In this document: positions 1 to 12,520 of the stretch, piece after piece
How the letters are laid out: the number at the start of each line of letters is the position of its first letter
Position numbering within the stretch: the first letter of the stretch is position 1
Assembly (NCBI GenBank): GCA_037157565.1
Contig: JAZHRO010000024.1
Span: forward strand, 15,072,501 to 15,136,500
Direction: 5' to 3'
DNA length: 64,000 nt
Origin: Thalassia testudinum
Lineage: Eukaryota > Streptophyta > Magnoliopsida > Alismatales > Hydrocharitaceae
The notes under the pieces: model-generated
The model's input: the letters and a program-made list of their open reading frames with translations, nothing else
What the model was told of the DNA's origin: nothing
The model's database searches: none
Position numbers and translations under genes: made by a program

Positions 1-2148
1 ACGCCGTAAGTGCTGTCTTAGTTGGTGACCGGGAACGAATTCAGTAACCCATGTACTCGCCAGCAAGACCTATCAAAGCAGCCAATCGGGTATACGGGTC
101 GGGTTACATGCACCCGAGTCTAAGCGCACCAACGTGGGTGGTGCGCGAGGAGTGCTGGGTAAACGGGTCGGCCAAGTCCACGTAGCGTGGGTCACGGACG
201 AGGCAGGTGAGCGGGCGAGGGGACCTTACCCCGTGATCAGAGGTGACAAGAAGAAAAAACATAAACAACTTAAATGAATCACCTGCACTGAAAACTACCA
301 AAGTGGGACTAAAGTCCCACCCCCTTCTTCACGCGCACGCAGAAGGAACGTTTGCCCAATAGATGCAGCTACAGTCACTGAGCCTCTGATTGTTAGGTGC
401 GAAAGGGTTACAGGATGGTTCCGCGCACCTGGGGCTCTTCTATCTGGAGTAGCATGACCTGGAGCGAGCTTACAAGCTCCTTCACACCTGCTCCAATGGC
501 AGCAGGGGGTCGGACCTGAAACTCAACAATACGGCCTCGCGGCCCTGTCAAATCACTTGGGTAGCTTCTCCGTGTCACGACAAAGGTGAAGCGGTGGGTG
601 GCGTGGTGCAGAACGGCCTAGGCGTGCGTTCCTAGGTCAGACTGTGACCGTGAAAGTGCGTGTGTTCTGTGGAAGTGTAGGGTGTGTGTGGCGGTCAGTG
701 AAGGGGCAGAAGATGATCAATGGGTGATGGTGGAGGTTCTGAGGTAGGTGGCGAGGTGTGTGGATGGGTGGAGCGACGGATTCGCCTTCTCGAGTGGTCT
801 ACCGGAGATGAGGAAGGCAGAGGTGGTTTGTGGCTGTCGAGGGTAATTTTGTGAAATAAAGAGGGGGAAAGTGAAAGGTAGGAAGAGAGGAACTTATTGA
901 GGGTATTTGGATGAAGAGGGAAAGGCGGAGGGCAAGCAGTGCGTGTGTGCCGTCACCGGAGAAGAAAATCCTGAGATGAGGAAGACGACGACAATGAGAG
1001 GGTTGGAGGAGCGCGTGCAGGTATGGCGTGACGCGGAGGAGCAAGGCGGAGAAGACTCTGCCACTGGTATGGTGGCAGAGCGACGAGAAGAGGGACGAGA
1101 GATCGCCGGAGCTTGCAGGCTATTGGCCGGAGATGAGGGAGGAAGAAATTTAGGGGTTTCTGCGGCCAATTCAAGCTTAGGATTATCAGGGGGATCTGGG
1201 GCGTCTTTTATAGTCGCGGACGGAGGGCCTTGTGCTTGGAAGGCAAGCTTCCAAGCACGGCAACCTCACCGGACTTGGAAGGTCGAGAGACACCCATATC
1301 TCTCGTGCATTCGCACGAGTGATTGGGTGCGAATTAGAGTGCATGATTGAGTTCACACGATCGGGAATTCCTCATAGAATCTCCCTTTCTAATTTGAGAG
1401 GAATTCTCTGAGGAATCAAGGAGATCTCCCTCTTGAATCCTCGCCGGAGTAGGATTCCTCCATTGTAATGGTGGTGGGACCTAATTGCAAAGAGTGGCGA
1501 GGAAGATAGGGGGGTCTCTACAAGGTTTTCGAAAGTTAGGGGCATAAAAGTAATTAGGTTGGACTATTTTGCAAAGTAGGTCAAGGTGAACTCCCCTTAG
1601 GTCCAAATTTTGGTACAACCCTAATTTGAATCCAAGGAATCCAATGGTGAAGTTGGATTTTATATCTGACTACGTTTGACTGGACATTTTACACAAAAAC
1701 CTAATTTAGGGCAAATGTATGATTAGGACCCTTATTTAGGTCAAAATAGGTTCTAAAGGCCAAATTGAAGGTTCTAAACCCTAGAGGATATTTTTCCATG
1801 AATTTTAGAGGGTTTAGTTGATTTTTATCCTGACCAGAACCTTGTTGAATTAAGTTAGTTTATTTTAGGGTTACAGGATGTCATTTAATTTCCAGACTGC
1901 ACATGAACCCATTTCTGATTGAACCATCCCACTTTTCCCCTTGTTAAGTACAAGTGACTTATGTATAGCCCTTAATAAATCCCGTTGATGTACTGTAATG
2001 GTAAAATTGCAATTTTACCCTTTGTTTCTTATTTTCTTCTCAGAAAGTTATTCTTTGAATTAGGCCCTTTACTTGGTTATGTAGGAGCTTGTATTCTCTT
2101 TTCTAGGTCAAAATGAGCTAGTTAGGGCTCATGATGGTGTTCCCTACA
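1..2148 (-). mobile_element. Athila-type LTR, family S (copy S1), partial
   Basis: This is the right-hand part of a long LTR homologous to the solo LTR at 36769-39521. The alignment is clear at 1740-1830 against 39115-39205 and at 2100-2148 against 39480-39521. The first roughly 600 bp lie outside the window. Minus orientation is inferred because the right edge read on the minus strand starts TGTAGGGAACACC, like other Athila LTR starts, and because the TATA box points left. The right edge (CCCTACA) abuts Tat integrase sequence, so it was inserted into a Tat element. Whether this is a solo LTR or the end of a full element cannot be seen. ORFs inside it are not conserved between the two copies. 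Confidence 0.75.
1205..1213 (-). promoter_or_regulatory. TATA box of LTR S1
   Basis: The minus strand reads CTATAAAAG, about 940 bp from the LTR start at 2148. The solo S copy has CTATAAATAC at the matching place (38597-38588). Two copies with a TATA box at the same offset support its role as the LTR core promoter; transcription was not tested. Confidence 0.55.
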
Positions 2149-2486
2149 GAACACAACTTTTTGACCCGGCTACCAACGATGATCAAGTCCGCTTATCCTT
2201 AAACCACCTGGATAAGCTGAAGAATAAGGCATTGGAGACAACACTCAAGCATAAAGCGGCCCCAACCTCCTCTGGCAATAAGAGCAGTTGTAAGTGGACA
2301 TTCTCCCAAGGAGACCTATTCCTACATAACTGCGAAGTCTCCATGCTGAGCCAGTCAGGCGAAAAGCTAGACACATCATGGGAATGGCCTTATAAGATTC
2401 GTAAAAATAGTCTAGGAGACTTCTATGAATTACAAGCCCTAGACGGTCAAGACATCCTCCGTACCTGGCATGCAAGCAATTTATGA
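2139..2486 (+). pseudogene. Integrase C-terminus of a Tat-lineage Ty3/Gypsy element, truncated
   Basis: The open frame reads PYRTQLFDPATNDDQVRLSL, then a Lys-rich stretch, and ends with LQALDGQDILRTWHASNL and a stop. This is the typical tail of plant Tat integrases, in which a conserved NDEGLR-like segment precedes a C-terminal GxYxLxxLDGxxxxRTWxxxNL block. Everything upstream is replaced by LTR S1, so only the last ~115 residues remain and no catalytic residue is present. A few AATAAA-like and A-rich tracts follow before the antisense ORF. The fragment continues the Tat element that extends right to the LTR at 6123-6711. Confidence 0.75.
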
Positions 2487-2636
2487 ATGTACTATGTATG
2501 AGTGCCCATGAGCAATAAAAAGAGAATTTCTATTCAAAAAAGGGAGCTTCCCATTACATCTCCTTTCAAAAAGAAAAATGCAACAATAGTGAATAAGGGG
2601 AGGATAGCACTGCCGAGACACTCCGGGGCTCCACTC

Positions 2637-5318
2637 CTATGGCTCAAACATGTCCCGGATCGGTGAATGGAGAAGTGGACTGATGACCTCTGCAGCCGGA
2701 TCGACGGCCTCCGGTTGGGTTGCCTCTTCGGTAACTGGCTGGGCTACTTTCTCGGTAGTCGGCTGGGCCACCTCCTCTTCAGGTGACTGATTTGCAGGTG
2801 ATTCCATCAGCTTGTCCTCGGTAATAAGACCAGTCACTTTGAGGCAGTCATATTTTGACACCAACTGGCTGATTGACCAGCCGTACAACTCTTTAACGGA
2901 GGCGTGCTTTCCTTTAATAAGGGATTGAACGGTAGCCAGTATTTGCTTCTCGATCTCCTACGAAAGCTCCTCCTTGATTAGTCCCATCGACGGGTGTGTG
3001 GCATAAAAGGTCATCATCACCTCTGCGTTCAGCTCAGGCCCCTCTACCTCCTCCAATTTTGCCATCCACTAGCCCCTCTCCGTCGCCTCTGTTTTCTCCA
3101 TACTTGCTCACATAGAAGCAAGCCTGTCAATCGAGGCACTCAGATGGATGCGCTCTTCCTCAAGAGCCCCCTCATACCCCTCCATCGATGAGGAGTGCTC
3201 AGCCTTAAGCACTTGCACTCCTTCCTTTAAGGAGAGGATACTAGTCAAGGAAGCCGAGAGGCGCTTAGACAGGTCCCTCAGAGCCTCCAAATGGGCGCTA
3301 TGCACCTTCATGAGCCTCTCCACTATCTCCTCAACAATGCGAGAGGCTCCTCACCGGTGCAAAAGGCCCCTCACAGAACAGAACAACCTTCTTCAGCTCC
3401 CCTTCCAATCGGCCTACATCATTGACCACCCGTTGGAGGGAGCGGAGTCTCTGCTCAAGTTCCCCCGCTGCATGCTCCACCTTCTCTCGGGTAGTAGCAG
3501 CCTCCGCCACTTGGCGAAGCAACTACCGATGCTCCACCTTGGCCATCACGGCCCATTGAGTAGCTAGATCCGTCGCGCCAGCATGACTGACCGGGCTAGG
3601 ATGGACCAAAGGAGTGTCCCCATGCATGAAGGATGAGCCAAGCGTCTCCACCTGTAAACCATGAATGCCTCAGAATTCAAACAACTCTGGCCAAGAAAAA
3701 GTTAATCAACGAAGGATAAGCCCCACGAGATTACTACCCGCATACAGTAGAAGAACACATGATGAAAATTCATGCCTCAAGGCCTAGAGGTGGCTCAGGA
3801 CACGACATCATTTAGCTGCCTTAGCACCTGTCTTTCCAGGTTAGGGGCACTGCTTGGCGCCCCTGACTGCACAGGCACCACATGCCTGGGTCCGGACCTG
3901 CCAGGGACGCCCTCCAATACGGATCCAACAATGGACCTATTGGTACAACCAATCATCACCGAGCCCCCTTGGCCAAAGGGATCCGCCAAAACCCAGGCAC
4001 TTGTAGATGCTTCGTCGATAGTATGGCTGGCTAAAAACGTTGCCTATGCCAGCTGCCTCCTACGCCAGCAGGGCAAACACACCTGGCAAAGACAACGAAA
4101 CCAAGAACTTGGAAGTACCCTCTAAACGAGCTACTTCCAGAGGAGCCTCTGAGGGAGAGTCACAGAGGGTAATCACCTCAGGCAGTCTGGTTGGAGCCAG
4201 GGGAGCAGAAGGCACACCTTACCCCTCGGCTTCGTCAGGGCTCCACTGAGAGAACATCGCCGACTCCTTCTGCGGAAACTCCACGTGAGGACCTTTCTTC
4301 TCCCACCTCAGTGAGACCTCCGACTCCTCTGCGACATCTTCGAGGGTCTCCTTCTTTCGCTTCAGCCCCTTCCAATAAGCGAGTTGGCACCCCTCCCCTG
4401 CTTCACAGGCCCCTCCTTGCCTTGACAATACCCACGGCGAGTTGAGCTATCGCCTAGATGCTTCGGCGCAATCAGCCGAGAAAATCGCTCAAAAGCTGCA
4501 GCCAAAAGAACCGAAAATACCGCATTAATTCAAAATTGGCAGGCACAATGTACGGCGCGAAAATCATTTGTACCTCCCCCTACTTACATGGCGTAGGTAA
4601 TAAGTCCACCACCCACGACAACGCCTCCTGGACGTCCTTCCGCTTGAGCTCTGACTGAGCAATCGAACCAAATTTAACCAATTGTTCTGCATTCGCCCGC
4701 ACGGATGGTCAAGCTTCTTGTATTGGGGCGGTTGGTCCCTCTCAGGCTAGCCTTGCCAAGTGTAAGAGACTCCAAGGTCTTCAAGGTTGGAAAGAAAAAA
4801 GAAATGGTGGTATTTCCCCTTCAAACTATCGAAGAGATCCACTATTCGGTACTCGATCTGCTGGTTGTACAAAGTGTAAGCGTCGGACGGAGCCTTGCCC
4901 TTCTTCACCTTCAGGGGCATCAGCCCAAAAAGCAAGCAGAACAAAATAAGGTGGGGGGCAATCCCCAAATGAAAGTAGAGGGCAGTAAAGGTGTTCAACA
5001 CCAGCTAACAATTAAGGCTAAGCTACGAAGGGACAAGATGGTAGAAGAAAAGGAAGGACACAAAAGGGTTCAGAGGTACCTGTAGACCATGCTCTATGGC
5101 GTATTTACATATAATAAACATGACCTTCGTCCCGTCTGAACACAGGCTGGTCTCGGGCCCATAAGCCTAAAACGGTACTCCGATTCCATATTCCCCCAAA
5201 AATGAGAAAATCGCAGACCGACTACAGAAGCCTGACGAAAACCATATAACGCCTTAATATCGGTATAGACTCCAGAGGAAGAAGCAACAGACTTACCCTT
5301 TCTCACAAAACCTGACAT
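2637..5318 (-). pseudogene. Antisense additional ORF (aORF) of the Tat element, degraded
   Basis: Minus-strand coding remnants run from an ATG at 5318 (MSGFVRKGKSVASSSGVY) to a stop near 2637, broken by several stops and frameshifts. The 5001-4747 block (FHLGIAPHLILFCLLFGLMP, then SLKGKYHHFFFLSNLE) resembles the domain annotated as putative gypsy-type transposon (Pfam Transposase_28). The blocks at 3522-3108 look like coiled coil (EQRLRSLQRVVNDVGRLEGE). The last block (2888-2637) is Glu/Pro/Thr-rich. Tat/Retand elements are known to carry such an ORF antisense between pol and the 3' LTR. Its function is not established, and this copy cannot make a full protein. Confidence 0.65.
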
Positions 5319-5444
5319 AATGGCCCTTGGTTTAAAGAGACCTCAACATAATGACGCCTCCTCATAGCACTTTGCCAAGAGTAAAAGCCCCCCACACAAG
5401 TGCTCTCCAAGGTAGGTGGGCCATTAACCATGACCCACCACCCC

Positions 5445-5452
5445 TATATATA
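5445..5452. promoter_or_regulatory. Symmetrical TATA motif, candidate promoter for the antisense ORF
   Basis: TATATATA within CCCCTATATATAACCCCC lies 127 bp upstream of the antisense ORF ATG at 5318. Because the motif is self-complementary it could serve either strand. A role as the aORF promoter is inferred from position only. Confidence 0.3.
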
Positions 5453-5760
5453 ACCCCCACGGAGAGCGGTTCCCCCTTGCGGGGCACAACTTTCGAAAAA
5501 ATCAAATCCCGACATATCCGGTGTGAATTCCAAATATACCGCCAAGAGCGAAGAAAACCTCGATCGTCATTATGGACATTTAATACCCCTATGCACATAT
5601 TTGCTGTCGCAAAAAGGGCAATCCCATCAATGATCAGCACGACGCTTGAGGCCTTCGCCTCATCATAATAGCAATAAATGCCGATCTTCTAAAATAACAA
5701 GATACAATATTAATCCAGACGTAACTGGCCATTGCTTGTGGAAGTTGAGCAGGCAGACAC

Positions 5761-5975
5761 GCCTCGCAACCAACTCTTAAGGCCGATGATATAGCAGGTG
5801 GACGCACTTCACAACCGCCTCGTAAGGCAGGTGATATAACAGGTCGAAAAGCCTCATGCGACCTTGTAAAGTCGGTAAAAAAGCGGGCCAACGTGCCTCA
5901 TAATCGCCTCCTAAGGTTGGTGACATAGCAAGCCTATGTACCTTATACCACCTCTTAAGGTCAATACAACTACGG
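5761..5975. repeat. Degenerate ~45-bp tandem repeat, five copies
   Basis: The repeated core is (C/T)xTAAGG(C/T)xGGTGATATA followed by AGCAGG-like sequence. The AAGG landmarks fall at about 5779, 5824, 5867 (AAAG), 5913 and 5957, giving spacings of 43-46 bp. Tandem arrays in the 3' UTR are a known hypervariable feature of Tat/Ogre elements and have been proposed as seeds of satellite DNA. Confidence 0.6.
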
Positions 5976-6122
5976 GGCTTTGACCTTAAAACCCCACTAT
6001 ATAACAAATGCTCCCTGCTTAAATACACAGCCAGGGCGATATTTGGGGGCATTACCTATCGCAGAGTTTCTACTTCAAACGTTACTGTCTCAGCAAGCAT
6101 TCGTTAGCTCGAGAGTAAGGGG

Positions 6123-6711
6123 TGTATGATAAGGGGAAAAAGATGCCCTCGAATCAGAAACTCTGTGATAGGCCCGAAAAGAACGATCCAATTTAGAAAG
6201 ACTTGGATATAGGTGGGCTCGAAGATCCAACCCGTCTAAATCCTAGGAAAATCTTTTGCGTAGACAGATCCGGGAACCCAACCCGCCTGCACATAGAAAA
6301 AGCTAGATACAACTGGACTGAAAGGATCCTACTCGTTAGAGGGGATGATGAAAGTACAGCAGGGCCACACCCTCAATAAATGTTGACAATGGTTGCTGCA
6401 ATTAATAATCTGACAAGCCGCATACCTTGTTAGGTTGTGTACTTGCTTAAAAGTGCTTGTTGGAGGCTCAATCCTAGCACTATAAATAACTGAGGAAGGC
6501 CCTCGAGGCCTCCTCCCGAGCAACTTGAGTGAGAAATCGAGAGACCATAAACCTTGTAATCTTGCAAGAAATAGTGTATAGTTGGGAGCACCATCCTCCT
6601 CCAGACATACATTTTTTTGCGGTGGAACTGAGTAATTAATCCCTGTGCCATTGTGTGATTACTTGAAACCCACGATCGAACCTTCCACTGGTCGGGCGTT
6701 TTTCGCTTGCA
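6123..6711 (+). mobile_element. 3' LTR of the Tat element
   Basis: It starts TGTATGATAAGGGG straight after a purine tract and probably ends TTTTTCGCTTGCA at 6711. A TATA-like motif (ACTATAAATAAC) lies near 6480. The length of 589 bp is plausible for Tat. The partner 5' LTR is outside the window, so the ends rest on TG/CA and on the polypurine tract and are approximate. Confidence 0.55.
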
Positions 6712-6717
6712 GAATAA

Positions 6718-7988
6718 TGTATCAGAAAAATGTCGTCGTAGTGAAATCGTGTGGTGGAAAAATCCCGAACAAATTTTATTATTAGTAAAACTAACCACAG
6801 TGGATTAGTTCGTATCCACAGGGAGGAATAGATTAATAAATTCACAAAATATTTTTCCTTTGTATTTGTTTAACCAAGTGCGCAATCCGTGCTCAAATCT
6901 GATGCGAAATAAGGCGAAAAGAAAGAACACGTGATAATTTAAGATTGAAGGGTACATCTGTAATTTTCCTTCCATGAAATAACTTGCAATGACATGTAAC
7001 ATAATTATATTTCGAGACATTGGGCTTTTTCCTTTAGGTCATGTGAGTGCCTTAATGAGATTTTATGCATGTGTCAAACTCAACACAAAAGAGTTAAGTG
7101 CATGAAAGAAATAATATAAATGCTTAAGGGCATGCATGCAATTTCACTCAAATAGATTAATCAATCAAATAATGCAATAGTGTTTTCGGTAATGGCATAT
7201 TTGGTAATTTTTATTGCAATGCAAAATAGAGGAATTCTTTCTCTTGATCTCGCGTGAAGAGGAGTCGATGGCGAAGGCTGTGGAGCTCAAGGAAGGTTGA
7301 CCGCGATGAGAGCTTTCCAATGGTGGTGGTGCTCCAAACGATGGTCGGAGTTGACGCCAGCGATGAATAGGATGGCCGGCAGGTGATGTGGCTCGTCGGT
7401 GCGCGGGTCATTGGTTGGTGGTGCAAATGGCCTGGAAGTACTCGTGAAGACGAGAGGAACGTGTTGGCGTCGACGGTGCGGACTTTCGTGGCACGTGGAG
7501 GTGGTTGCCTGGCGGAGCTTCACGGTGACTTTGGGTTCTTTCAGTCTGTTGGAGAAGAAGACGAAGAAGAAGAAGGCTGCACTGTGGCGATGTGCAAAGG
7601 TGTGGTGCGTGCGTGGCCGAGGGGAATTTTACATGGGTGTCCTCCAAATTGTTTACAATCACACAAATACTCTTGACTTCGTGCTATTTGCATAATTACT
7701 GTTAAAGGTACTTAGTCCTGCCTCTTACTCTTTGTTATATAAGTCATGCAAGGTAAAATTTTTAAATACCTATCAAGTAATTTGTCCACTTCTATTGTGG
7801 CATTAAAACCTCTCTCAAATCTCTTTGATTTCAACATGAATTTTTCTATCACCATTGATCAATTGCATCTCAATTGATACAACAAGCCACCAAAAATCAA
7901 TGAATGCTAATTCTAGGATTGACTCATGCAGATGTAAGTGGCCTTTGGTCCTTGAAGAAAAAAAATGAATGACATATTGTTCGGCCTT
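6718..7988 (-). mobile_element. Athila-type LTR, family E, partial
   Basis: The left end is at 6718 (TGTATCAG) or 6731 (TGTCGTCG). Reading right to left it carries the U5 box shared by the Athila LTRs here (plus strand CGTATCCACAGGGAGG at 6811-6826), a GC-rich central part at 7230-7620, and a TATA-like TTATATAA near 7736. Its U3 is cut at 7988 by insertion of LTR B'. No other copy exists in the window, so the ends are approximate. No gene is supported inside it. Confidence 0.5.
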
Positions 7989-10900
7989 TGATGAGTGGCT
8001 ACTCATCATAGCTAAAAAGCTTTAGTTAAGCTAGAAACTAGGTTAAACAATACCGAATTAACACATAAAAAGGGTTATCGAATTAACACATAAAAAGGGT
8101 TATCGAATTAACACATAAAAAGGGTTATCGAATTAACACATAAAAAGGGTTAAGTGTGGGAATCAAAGAAAAAGACATAAAACCTTAATTTTGTGTTAAA
8201 ATTGCATAATTAGGTCATAAAACGAGATATTCTTGAGAAAAAGGTCAAATGGTGATCCAATTGTTAATTGAACACACAAACAAGTTTAAAAGTCCAAATC
8301 AAAAGTATAATTAACTTCTCAAATGTTTAATTAAGCACAAATAAAAACTTGAAGGCATTTAGACATCATTAAGGCCTTGAAACTTAGATTTTACATTTAG
8401 GTCCTTTGTGTATCACATTTCCTTCATTAGAAAACCTTCCCGGACCTTTTTGTAACCTGCAAGGACCTCTTCGTAAGCCCTTAAAGACCATTTAGTTATG
8501 ATTTCCTACCACTTATGGACTCGGCTATAATTGTCCTACTCCTTCGCAAGGGGCCTCTCCTTGCAAATTGCCCAACAGAACCGACAACCTGCTACCTCCA
8601 CGCGTGCACTGTAGCACATGCAGAACACAGAGGATCTTGGTCGTCCATTCTCCCTTGATTTTGATCTGCGACCTGATCTGAATCAAAGCTTCACGCGAAG
8701 CGGCGCGTATGCTCACCCAACCCCCCAGATCCCATCCTACGGTCATATTTCAATTTGGTAGCCCACGTGCTCCTCTTCTCTCATCCTTGCTGCCGGTGCC
8801 CTCAACGTCTATCCTCACCCACACGGTGATTTGAGCCACTGAGATTGCTACTTAAGCAACTCAGTGGTCGCGTGTGCAAAGGACCGCCTCCTCTCTTACA
8901 TTCTTGAGAGTGATCCCTTATTCCCCTCTAGTTCCCCTAATCCCTTCACACGCTACACCTATGACAGAGGTGTAGTTCTTCACCTCCCTTTCCTCCTCGT
9001 CGTTAGGGATGACATACGCCTGAGGACAACCCCAAAGCTTCACTAGCAAGCTTTTAGTCGTTGGAGCTCCCTCTCCCTTCTTCCTCCTTAGCCTCCGGCT
9101 AAGGACCCATAGGTCCCATTCTTCCTTTTAGAATAGTTTTACCGTTTTGTAGTTTAGCTATAGTGTTAGTTAGATAGCTTAGCAATAGAATTAGATGTAG
9201 AATTAGTGTTAATCTCCTGTGCATGTTAGTATAGTATTAGGAGTAGATTTAGATTAAATTTTTCCCCCTCACCTTCTCTTATTATCCCAAATCAGAGGGG
9301 ACGATTTCCCCCAGTCATTGTTCATGATTTTCTCCCTCTACGCATTGTCAAATCGCTTCTGATTTCCTCAATGTTTTTCACAATGCACCCACTCATTAGA
9401 TTTAATTTTAGATCTGAATGGTTTTCAACCTCAGATCTAAAATAAGCATCAAATCCATTTTAAGGTCTTTTCATTTGTTCCATTATCTCACAAAAGCCCT
9501 AAATCTAAATTTAAAAATTGAATCAGTTTGCCAGATGTTTTACGGATTCAAATTTCAAGTATTTTAATTCATTTTGGGTTTTGAATGTTTTGATCTAGAA
9601 AACTGAGATATCTTTGATTGGATTTATTGTTTGGCTAGGAATATGAGGTGATTCTGAAGTTAGAATTCACCTCAGATGAGCCATAATCTGATTTGGATTT
9701 TCATGACAATTTTAATGCTTTGAATGCATGATAGAGCTAAGGAAAATCACTTTGGTGATTTGAGGTTCTATCCTGTATTCATGAGTTGTTTGCAAAATAG
9801 AACTCTGATTTTCAACCTAAGGAGTTCTCAATACTCCTTAAGGTTTCAGATATCTGGGATTTAAGTTTATATTTTAAATAGATTGATCTAACTCCTTCTA
9901 CATGCTGGCTATAGCATTAGAAAGAGCTAGATCAGATCTCTTTCAGTTTTGATTGATGAGATTTTATTGACAAGGGATCTTGAGTTTGAGTTGTATTCCT
10001 GAGTGATTTTTATGAGAATTTAATCCCTTGTCAGATTTTGTCTTTAGTTTGATTTCTATTTTTTGTTTTAAATCCCAGACTTATAGCAAACTGCTGCAGA
10101 AGCAGCTACATTCCCCTCCTCAATTCCAGCCAAGTGTTCCTTGGATTAGCTCTTTTAAATCCTTTATCAGGCTGTCCTAAAACTGATTTAGGATATAAAG
10201 GGTTAAATCAGGAGATACAAGTTGGAATTAGCCCCTTTTCCTACTGCAAACCTATTCCTCTTTAGATGAATTAACTGCAGCAGCAGTTAAGACGTCTGAA
10301 GAAGGATTTGGTTTGATGATTGGGTCAAGTTCAGCAGCTTCTACTAATGTCTATTGCTGCATTTGTTGTTAGCTTACTTCTGCTGTTTCAGCAGAAGTCC
10401 TTTGTCTGGAGAAACCCTATGGACAATAACTTAGGTTTTAAATAGCTATTCGTTGTATAATGTTGTGTTCAACTTCTGTACAAGCTTTCATGTAAACTAA
10501 ATGAATTTTTAAGCTCATTTGAATGCTTGTAATCTTGATTTAAATTCTTTGTCAGCTAGTTTTAAGCTCAACTGTTCATCAAGTAAAATTAATTAAAATC
10601 CATAATGAATTGTGTGCTTAATGCTTACATCTTTTCCTTTATAGTGTGTTGAGATTGTTGAGGCAGTTTACTGCCTTTTAGACTCCTTAGGATCCATTCT
10701 AGGTCTTAACACATCTTAGGAAACCTTTAAAAGGCCTAGAATGTGTGAACTTTGGACTTAAATGAAAATTATATAAAAAATATAAAAAAATAAAATAAAC
10801 ATGTTTGATTGAAGATTAGGTATTTCTTTACATACATACCAAGTTTCATGGCAATCAGAATCCCCGACCTGGTAGAATTTACCAGTTGACGGTTTTGTAT

Positions 10901-12520
10901 ACCATGAAATTTAATAAAAGAAACCAAACATAAAAAGGCCAAAAACATTTCTTTCTCCTCATCCATTTCTTTCCCTCTCACCTCCTACCTCCATAACATA
11001 TATAAAAACCATAAAAAGTGAAAAAACCCTAAAAATACTAAAAATCCTTTGTATAATATGCATATAAGTGTATATTTAAGTTATATAGTAAGATTATTAA
11101 CTTATAAGGTGAATTATACATATATATAATATAAATAACTCATGTATATATTGTAGTATGTAAATTAAGTATTTAAGTTAGATGTTACTGTATATAACTA
11201 AATTATATAACAAATTATTAAGTAAACTAACTTATATGTACTAAATAGCTATATAAATTAATAATCTCTATAAATAATCATATTAAGTTATAATACTGTA
11301 CTTACGTATTTATATATAAATTATGAACATATTAAACCCTATACCTTAATTTAATTATTTATATAGAATAAATAAGTAATTTATTGAGTTAGTAGTTAAA
11401 TTATTAGGTTAAATTAAAATAAATTAGTAGATTAAGCTAAAACAAAGTTAACTTATTCTGTATATGTATATTACTGTATTTTAAGTAATTTAAGCTAATT
11501 TAAGTATATTTATATTGTTTACATTATTTAAACCTAATTTACCACCTAAACAGTCTAAAATTATACTAATTCAATGTAAATAAAATAAAAGTCAAACTTG
11601 TAAAATATAATAAAAATGTTTGTAAAATATTTAAATATGTATACTAACTTAGTACAGGGTCAATTAGACCATTTAATAACTAAATTATACGTAATTAAAG
11701 AATAAAGATTAAAATTATTTATGTATGAACAATATACTTTAGCTAATTTATTTATATATTAAATATATTTTAAACTTTAAATTAACTGTATAATTGTATA
11801 GTACTATGTAAATACTTTATTATCCTATAATTTAATTTTATTTTCTAATAATTCGTGGCCCTCAAATCGAGGGCCAAACATTGGAAATCTATACAGCCGC
11901 AGTTCAATTCCAGCGTAGATGCAACGCTAGAATAGTGCCACATCGTTAGCTGTAGATCGCACTGAGAGATATAAGTTGAAAAAGTTACCTTAAGGTTCAG
12001 TCGTCATGGATGCCGGGTGCCCGAAACAACCGAACATCTTACTTGAGCATCTGAGATTATCTAAGCTTTGTGTGTGTGTGGGCCGGGAGCCGGAGTGTGT
12101 GTGAGAGGGCTTAATTAAGCCCAAAACTGAGCTTAAAATGTACTTAAGCAACCTAATTAAGAAATTAGGATGCTCTTAGTAAAGGTCTGGTCCCACCCGA
12201 TCCTCGGGTGCTGTGTATCTCTCGAAAGACGTGCTCGCCAATTAAACACATTTTTGTTAAGGCCCTAATGACTCACTAACAACAGAGAAGAAGAGGTTAA
12301 GCGGAAGAAAAACAAAGTGTTAGCCGTAGAGAAAGTTAAGAAGTAAAAGAAGAGAAGAAGAAGAACACAGATGATACTTGAGAAGTTAAAGAAGGAGATA
12401 TGTGTATGTATAATATATAACGTATATCTGTATGAATAGTATATGTAAATAAATAAGTATAAGGCAAATAATAAGTATATGTATAAGCAGTATAGCTATT
12501 TATATATATGTATAACTACG
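7989..12520 (+). mobile_element. Athila-type long LTR, family B (copy B'), interrupted on the right
   Basis: It begins TGATGAGTGGCTACTCATCA, the same start as the B LTRs at 16760 and 60780. Homology to the B 5' LTR continues throughout, for example GGTCCCACCC...GGGTGCTGTGTAT at 12190 and 51160. At least 4.5 kb is present before the Tekay-minus insertion at 12521; the rest should lie to the right of the window. The 10980-11860 part is very AT-rich and has no coding potential. The left flank is GCCTT (7984-7988); its partner target duplication is outside the window. Divergence from B is visible throughout, so this is an older copy. Confidence 0.75.
8054..8152 (+). repeat. 25-bp tandem repeat, four copies
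   Basis: The unit CGAATTAACACATAAAAAGG plus GTTAT repeats four times almost without change. The other B LTRs (16830, 60850) have only one related unit (TTAACAGATAAAAAGGGTTA), so the expansion is specific to B'. Confidence 0.85.

Larger units (their letters stand above)
5319..6122. other. 3' untranslated region of the Tat element
   Basis: This stretch separates the antisense ORF start (5318) from the 3' LTR (6123). It holds no convincing gene. It contains a symmetrical TATATATA motif at 5445-5452, a ~45-bp degenerate tandem array at 5761-5975, and a purine-rich tract (GAGAGTAAGGGG) directly before the LTR start, which is the likely polypurine tract. Confidence 0.6.

Noticed and set aside
1..2148. 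Reading S1 as the LTR of the adjacent Tat element
   Set aside because: It is homologous to the Athila-type LTR S, not to the Tat LTR at 6123-6711, and it cuts into the integrase frame, so it is an insertion.
7989..8008. TGATGAGTGGCTACTCATCA as terminal inverted repeat of a MITE
   Set aside because: The near-palindrome occurs three times as the first 20 bases of the B-family LTR, once directly after a polypurine tract (60780), so it is the LTR start. Its palindromic form is noted but needs no MITE.
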